Assembly: GCA_036244855.1 (NCBI GenBank)
Contig: BQKZ01000732.1
Location: forward strand, 46,398 to 110,397
Source: Temnopleurus reevesii
Lineage: Eukaryota > Echinodermata > Echinoidea > Temnopleuroida > Temnopleuridae
Reading direction: 5' to 3'
DNA: 64,000 bases
Shown here: positions 51,901 through 60,900 of the stretch, in pieces
Layout of the letters: the number at the start of each line of letters is the position of its first letter
Numbering within the stretch: position 1 is the stretch's first letter
The notes under the pieces: generated by a model
Database searches by the model: none
Seen by the model: the letters and a program-made list of their open reading frames with translations, nothing else
Told to the model about the DNA's origin: nothing
Program-made: the position numbers and the translations under genes

Positions 51901-54900
51901 CGTTTCAGCAAGTCATTGCTATCTTTACGTTGATTTGGGTTGAGAAGTCTGAAGTTAGATCCTGCACAAAGTATGTTGTTATTACAGTATTCTTTAGTCA
52001 ATTTTTTAAAAATAAACATAGAAAATGTTCACAGCAGATAAATTCATTAATTCAATGAGAAATATTTTGAACAGCACTTGAAAAAAATGATCTAAATCAA
52101 TTAAGGAATAAGGAAAATATATGTATGTATTTGAATAGTTTTGATACAATAAATCCTCTGGAGAGAGACAAAGGAAAAAACAGGAAAATACACTCAGAAA
52201 TTAAAACATCAGGTAAATAATTTTTCACTCTGCAAATTGGCAACATTTAATGACAAGTATGTTTCATGTGCCTTGTTTTCTTCAGATTCACCATGTAACG
52301 ACAGTCCATGTGAAAATGGCGGTGTTTGTCTTGCCCAGAGCTTGACCAACTACGTATGTGTCTGCCCCGGCTGCTTTACTGGAGTCAACTGCCAGATTGG
52401 TAAGATTTGGGGTTTTTTGGTTAAAAAATGAAGGGTTTTATTGATTTAATTGTGATAAAGAGGTGATTTTCTTGCTCAGAGCTTGACTGATTATATGTGC
52501 ATTTGCCCTGGCTGCTTCACTAAATTGGTAATATTTTTTAATATCAAATTAGCCCATCATTTTCAAAGATTAAATATGTTCTTTTTATCTAGTGGTCTTA
52601 AATACTGTTAATCTATGAATTGTCATACATAATTTACTCTGAGTCAAAGAATTGTATTCTATCGCACTTTGGGATCAAATCCAGGAGATTCACTTTTCAT
52701 TCATAGAAAAGGCAAAAAAATTGGAGTTTATATTGTATGATATAAGGCAAGAAAGCCTTTGCCTAACCTGAGCTTTGACTGCTATCAATTGCAGAAACCA
52801 CAAACAATGAATCTAAAATGCACTCTATACCTTGGTCATTCAATTTTTAACGGAGAAGAAAGCCATGTATTTCACTGTATCCTTTATTTCTTTTTCACTT
52901 TTTGTCTTTCAGAACTTGATCCTTGCGATGGCAACACTTGTAGCAACGGAGGACAGTGCGTCCAATATGAAAACTCCTGCACACAGTACTATTGTGAATG
53001 CCCATCATGCTTCTACGGAGAATTCTGCCAGAATCGTGAGTATTTTTCCAAAGTCAATATTCACTTATCTGTCCCATTCAAATCTATCCTCATACATGGA
53101 TAAATATGCTTCTTAGTAGGAGACAAGTTACATAAATTAGTACTTTCCACATTGATTATTTTCTTTATAGAGAGGATTGTTAGATTTCTTTGCTTTTTAT
53201 TGCATCCGAATAAACTAAAGAAGGAACATGTTGTGAAATAATATGGGATTGAATGATGATTAATTTCATGGACCTATTTTACATTACTTATGTCCATACC
53301 ATGAAATTATGACAAGTCTGAATTTTTTTAGTATGGCACAGAAGTGAATTTCACAAAATCCTACGATTTTGCAGGTAATTATTTCTGATGGTGAATTAAG
53401 TACAGCTAATCAAAATTTGAAGTAAATTTTAGAAGTAGAAAAAACCCAACCATATGCATACACATTAATGTTAAATCTGCTTGTGACACTGACCTGTCCT
53501 ATGATTTGCAGGCAGCTATTTCAAGATCGGAACTAAATTTAAGAAGTAGAAAAAACACCCATATGCACACACAATAGCATAAATATGATTGTCACACTGA
53601 CCTGTTTCTTTTTATTTTTCCAGGTGTTGATGCATGCGCTTGCAACAAGTGCGAGAATGGTGGAGTTTGCTTGCCAGCCGTCCAGGGCGGATCCTGCACA
53701 GAGTACAGCTGTCTCTGCACTGGCTGCTTCGTTGGACAGTTCTGCCAGAATGGTGTGTAAAATTCATATATGTAGTTCCATAAAAAAAGATGATTTTTAG
53801 AAGAAAAATACAAATGCTATTAAAACCAGTATGTAAACCGAACATATTTGTATCAAAGTTGAAAATTTACTGCTCTTGGACATTTTCACAGATACTAATT
53901 TTCTGAAATTTGTATATTAGAAATTATAAGGCAAAAGTACTAAAAGCAGCTGTTCTAGATGAGAGATATAGTCATATGAAAATCATGCAAAATCATTTTG
54001 CAAAGTAATTTATGATATTGGATACCATCAATATTCCAGAAACTTGGCAGCTTTGCATTTTCTTTACTCATTTTTCACAATTTTGAAACTCCAGAGTTAT
54101 TGACTGTAGCTATAATGTATCGTTTGTGCCGTTTTTTTTAATTTATTTATTTTTTCTGATCATTTTGAGTGTATAGAGTATTCTTAAGGCTCACAATTAA
54201 ACTACATCCAATCAAACCATAGGCTTTAAATGTCATATTGAACAGAAATTAAGGATGATTTTTTTTCCCTCACAGAGTACAACCCATGTGACAACGCACC
54301 ATGCCAGAACAATGGAATCTGTACCAACATTGATGACTCCTGCTCGGCCTACAGCTGTGAATGCCAGGGATGTTTCACTGGTTACAACTGTGACATTGGT
54401 AAGTAGTTGTAGTAGTAGTAATAATAGTTGTTGCAGTTTCTTAACTAACCTTGATGACTCCTACTCAGCCTACAGCTGCGAATGCCAGGGTTGTTTCACT
54501 GGTTTCAACCGTGACATTTGTACATGTAAAAGCCAAAATTAGGATTACTAAAACCATATTTTATTGAATGAATACTGCACTTTCTTCCCCTAATTCCCGG
54601 CCCACGGGCAATCTACCTCTAAATATAGTCATTTGGAAGAGACTCTAAGCCGTCGATCCCGTGTGAAGGAGAGCAACACCATTTGCAGATAAAAGAACCT
54701 GCTTTCCTGTTTGAAAAGATAATTTTTCCCGGGAAAGTACTTACCTTGATTATTTTTCAAACTCATTAATGTATATCCTTATTTAAGCTTGACCCTTGTA
54801 TGACACATTGGGTTGATAGTTTTGTTAAACCCTAAACAATCAATCCCAGTTTTTTCATACCCTCTTCATATTCCTGACCTCTGTATAATGGAGGCACATA

Positions 54901-57900
54901 TTCCCCCAATGAGAGCAGTCAAGATGTGGTCAAATTGCAAGAAAAATCAAGATATCACAAAAAGCTTGCTTCAGATTACATTACTGCTTTGTTTTTGTTC
55001 ATATATTTCCTTAGTTCTAACCCTCCACCGATCCCTGATCCTTGTCCTAATGGGGACACTTGCTCTCTCAAAATCCCTTTCAAAATTCAGAAAAAATGCT
55101 TTCTTTCTCAGCCATCCTTTATCCTTGCACTAGGACCATAATTCATTCACAACTGGGAAATGAGATCAGTTTTTAAAACATATCCACCAAGGTGTGCAGA
55201 ATTTATGTTCATTTTATTCTAAGACACTTGCTACTTCGAAGCAAGGAGTTAATGTTAGATCAGTTTTTAAGCTTTTGAGAAGATTTAAATGGAGTGGATT
55301 ACTTTGTCTTGTATATAGATAATAATGTGATCCTTATCTTTGCATTTATTCTTCTCCAGCCATTCCTGACCCGTGTGACGCTGACCCCTGTGCTAATGGT
55401 GGGGCTTGCTCTCGCATCCCAGGCAGCTGCTACTCCTACCAGTGTGCTTGCCTACCAGGCTTTGCTGGACCCCGCTGTGAAGATGGTAAGTGCTCGTACA
55501 TGCATACCTACCAAGTTGAATGATTGCCCATTACTCGAGACACCAACCGTTATGAGGTCAAAATTAGAATGTGAATAATGCAACAGCTGAACAAAAGTGC
55601 GCGCAAACATGACAACTCTAATATTCTTTTGCAATGAAAGCCTTGAATTCCTCCGAAATATCACCTTGTTCATATTACACAACATTTGACATCTCTACAT
55701 TGCCATTGATTAAGGAGTATCAAACATTTAGTTGTATTTAGATCATGAGGATACTTGTACCATTGTTTATCTACTTGTCTACCTTTACAAAAAATATGAC
55801 AGGATAATTCCTCAATTACAACTTGATTATAATTCATAGATTAACAATGTATTAGACCTAAACATATTCATACCTTAACATGGCTACTTTAGATTTCATT
55901 AGAAAATTATTTTACATAAAGAGTATAAATATCCTCACGCATTTATGAAAAAGCAATTAGTATCAAAAGTAGGAAATTGATTTGTACACGTGTGTGATTC
56001 ATGCTTATTGTCCATAAACTGAAGGCATTTTGTTCTTTAACTCACAATCGGGATCAAGTAGAATATCCTTTATTTAGAAATATGTGCAGTATTTGTCCAT
56101 AAATTGAAGTAATCCCTAATAACTATTCATTTGCCCTTCGTAAAACTTTTATGGACATATGTTATAATAATGATAATGATAATACATGTGATTTATAAGG
56201 CACCAAATCCACCAAGATTGTTCTCAAGGCACGCACAAAAAGAGAATAAGACAGTAGAAAATAACACAGAATAGCATAGTATAAAAGAGACAGCAGACTA
56301 TATTTCAACAATATGTTTCAACATTTTTCCCCTTTGTAGCTATGGATATCTTGGCCAACCCATGTATCAACTTCCCATGTGAGAACGGAGAATCGTGTGT
56401 CTGTGACAATGATGAGAACTATGTGTGTCTGCGGCCGTAAATTTCAATTATCAGTAATGGCCACTCGTTTACCCTTCCCAAAAACTTTTATGGACATTGT
56501 TGAACATATTATATAATGCTTGTTTAAATTTGTTTCCATTTGCAGCCATGGTTATCTTGGCAAACCCATGTAACAACTTCCCATGTGAGAACGGAGCATC
56601 ATGCGTCTGTGACAACGCTCAGAACTATGTGTGCCTCTGCCCACCAGGCTTCAATGGCATCCACTGTGAAATCGGACTAAGTAAGCATCTTGTTTCTCTC
56701 GTTTTGAATTTTATCAAGTTCTGGATAGTGCTTCACTAAACTATGAACAACTCTAAGAAGACTTTTCAAAAAACTGGTAACAGTTCTTGTGCTGAATGAT
56801 TGACAATCTTATGCATATCACACACAAAAACGTACCCCCGTCTTAAAGTCGATCTTAACTTTGAGTTCGATTCGGTGAAACACAACCCTAGAATTAAGAT
56901 TTCAATACTATTCTAAACAATTCATAATTATAATGAACAAATTCATGCATTATAGTGATCATTTCAAGCATCATACGCTCCTGTCTGATCCATCAAAATA
57001 CAAGCTTAAAGGTTTAAGAATCTAATGAAACATCAAAAAGCTTTAGATAATGATCAACATATCACAATTATTCTCATAAAATAATTCAACTTCCACATTA
57101 ACTTCTTCAAACTTTTTGTACTATATTCCGATGATATCAGACTCGCTGGATGAAATCCAAAAATTTCAATTCCAAGTAATGTATGATAAATTGTGCATTC
57201 AACATGATCAATTAATATTTTGGTGACCCATGTTTGATTTATTTATTAGCTCTTCTTCTGAACAATTAATCAGTCAATCGACCTGATTTGCATTTGAAAA
57301 TATTTATCATTTTTTGGAGTATTGAATACAGATTGTAGATAGTATAATACTATTATTTTTTCTTTCTCCTCCCCCTTTTGAACTTCAGTCTCATCCCAAG
57401 ATGCCTGTGCCAATAACCCATGTTCGAACGGCGGTAATTGTATCAACAGCTATCACAGTGATAGCGAGGTGTTGGGAGTCTACAACCCACAATACACATG
57501 TATCTGTGCTGACGGATTCACCGGAACCAACTGTGCTCTGACCACAGGTATGTGTCTCGTTCGTGTTTTTTTAAAAAAGATTTTTGATCCATAGAATGAT
57601 TCTTGCCAAGCAACATGTTGAAGGTATTCCTTTTTTACGAGTGTGTTGATAGTGTTATTAAACGATAAGCAATCAATCAATCCTTTTTACGAGTCTAATT
57701 AGAATTGTCAAAAGCTATGGAATATTTCTGAAATTGCAATTTCTGACATTTTTAAACCTGAGTTATCGTCAGAAGGGCAGTACTCTGCATGTCATCATCT
57801 TTGAGGCATGTAGTAAATGCCAGACTGCACCTACAGTTTTCAACCAGTTGTGATAAAAGCAGCCCACTGACTTCAATACACTTGATTTATCTGAATTTCA

Positions 57901-60900
57901 CTATTTTCTGACCTTGAGATTTTTTTGTGCAATTCCCATAGTTGTCTTTCCTCAATTTCCATTTGGTCAAAGTAACTCAGCATAAAAATGAAAGTTTGTG
58001 AAAAAGGAAATAAATGTTCAATTCAATTCAACTCCTACTATTTTCTCCAGCCGACAATGCAAAACTAGAGATATTGTCAACAAGTCCCATTTTTCTTTCC
58101 TCATTTTCCATTCCAAATTCACTCAGCATAACAAAATTAATTTCATTTATAATATTCAATGTAAATTTTAATTTCTTACACCAACTTTGCCTTTTTTCTA
58201 GCCAACAACCCAAGTCTTGTCGTGTGTGATGATAGCAAGTGTCAGAATGGAGGGGTTTGTAGTAACACCTTCTACAGCTACGACCAAAGCGTTTCATACT
58301 ACTGTGACTGCCCCATTGGATTCTTCGGAGAGTGCTGTGAACTTGTCCGTAAGTCCAGGAAAAAATTATATTTCACTTTGACGTGTTGGGGAAAACTATT
58401 TCCTTAAAAAAAAGATATGCTGTATTTTAAAGTCATGGAACTTTTTGTGTCCACACCTTCATGTGACATATTAGATAATACAGAGACATATTGATCATGA
58501 CATTGGCTTTGCCTGGAAAATTAAGGCATTTTACATGGCATTATTGAAAATAAAAGTTACAAGATATATTGTATGTGAGATAAAAAAAAAAGTTGATGAT
58601 GGTGATGGTGATGGATGCAGCAGCAATAATAGATACTACAAACTATTATAGGCCAAGTCTATCTAATGAATTTTAATCTTGGGAATATTGGGAATGTGAA
58701 TAGAGTACAAATATAAAACATCTGCATTCACAATTTAAATCGGTCCACATTTTCTACAGTTTTGCGTTTTGTTTAAATATTCAGTAATTATAATCCTATA
58801 TATTCTATTGCTTTCAGACCCCGACCCTTGTGACAGCAATCCCTGTACTGCCAACGGCAACTGCCTTGCGTTCAACACCTACTTTGTGTGCTCTTGCATC
58901 AATGGATACAGCGGTGTTACCTGCGAAGTCCCACCAAGTAAGTGAAGATTGAAATTGAAATTGAAATTCATTTAACATTTCAATAAAAAAAAACACAAAA
59001 TTACAAATCACAACAATATATAAGAGAAAGAAATTACATGAAAAAATATGTAGTGATTGGATCATCGATAAAGTTTGAAAAATAACCCTATAGGGTGATG
59101 ACCCTTCCAAATTTCTAAGTGAAAATTGCACTGTTTATTCAAATATATTAGTGTAAAGATAATGTCACAAATCCGGACCAGTTTGACACAATAGTGTGTC
59201 GTTTTAAAGTATTTTATTTGATGGGGATTTTTTTACTTTCCTCCTGACACTCGTATAACATATTTTATTTGTCTTTATTTGGTAAATGACCAACCATGAA
59301 ACACCTTTCTCTAGGGTGATAAGGTGGGTCTTGCAAATAATAAGTGTATTCAATGGCATTTGATACTCATTGAAAGGATCGGCTGTTGATGTTGAGATGT
59401 CCATGAGAATTTTATTCACAAATGCAGTATATGAAGGAATGGTATTATGTTCACTATACATTTTAACATTCTGATAATGTATCAACATCTCTATTTTATG
59501 TTACTTATTGATTGAATTGTATTTAGTAAATCAAAGTTTAAGTGCCTTGAGCAACCACTACATGAATAAGTCAGTGCAACAAATTTCCTTTTTCATGATG
59601 GAATAATATAGATAAATCTAGTGAATCTAAAAATTAAAATGAACAGAATAAAGCAATATCCCTCGACTCTTTCCTTCTCCCCCAGATGACGTCACCCGCC
59701 CAGTCCTCGTCTGCTCGGACGATGTCGTCGTGCCCGCAACCACCACCAGCGGTGGCGCTGTAGTGACATGGCCTACGCCGATAGTCACCGACAATTCTGG
59801 AAACTGGGGCTTCGTTTCGGTCAACGGCGAGTCCGGAGCTTACTACCCAATTGGCACCAATCGGGTGGTGACCTATAACTACATTGACGGTGCAGGAAAC
59901 GTAGAGACCTGCTCTTTCACTATCTCTGTTGTTGGTAAGTAGATGATCGCTCCACCCTCCTTACCTCTCTGTATATGCCATAAGCCCGGAAAGGGGGAAT
60001 GGCCCTGGTTGTGACTGTAAACTGGCACTTGTTTCTAATAACTGCCTAATGAAATCAATCGTGCTTAGGTAAGAGGGGGTTATGGGATTATCTTCTCAAA
60101 AAAAAGAATAAGGTTTGATTTGACCAATTAGTTGTTCATATGATGATCTTCTACCTTGGCTTGGCTTGTTTTAAGGAACAAAAGCTACAGAACAAGAGTT
60201 TTGTGATTTGTCTGTTGGTCGAAAACAAAATTATCAATTTGTTTTTAATTTGACGAACACTTTTTACACAATTCATGGAAAGATAAAGAGCAGATGAGAA
60301 TGTCTTTTCAGGTTATATTTCACATGTTCATCTCTAACTTTGCTGTAATCTTTTCGTATCTCAGGCTCTGCCATTTTTAGAGGGTTGGTTGGTGGGGAAC
60401 ATCCAAACAATTACATTTTTTGCCATATTCTAAATCTCATATATTTGGTCAAAAAGCGTCCTATCAACTCAGTATCTGATTAGGTATTCATTTGTTAAGA
60501 TGGAGAAGTAACCATCTCGCTCGCTCTCTCTCATTCCCTCTTCCCCGCTTTGCAGAGGTGGACAACGTTGACCCAGTGGTCGAATCCTGCCCCGAGGACA
60601 TCGAAATCACCCTGCCACCCGGTGGCGTCAGCACCGTGGTTTCCTGGCTTACGCCCTCTGCTTCTGACAACTTTGCTGTCGTAAACACCGATAGCAACTT
60701 CCAACCCGGAGCCGAATTTAGCCTTGGCGTGACCGTGGTGACGTACACATTTACTGATGCTGCTGGAAACTTTGCAGAATGCGTATTCAGTATTACTGTA
60801 ATAGGTAGGTACTGGATTTTCTTTTCTTTTCCTTTCTTTATGCTATAAATGCATCTTTTCATGCTTCAGATGCATCATTTCATGAATTATTTTTTTGTGT

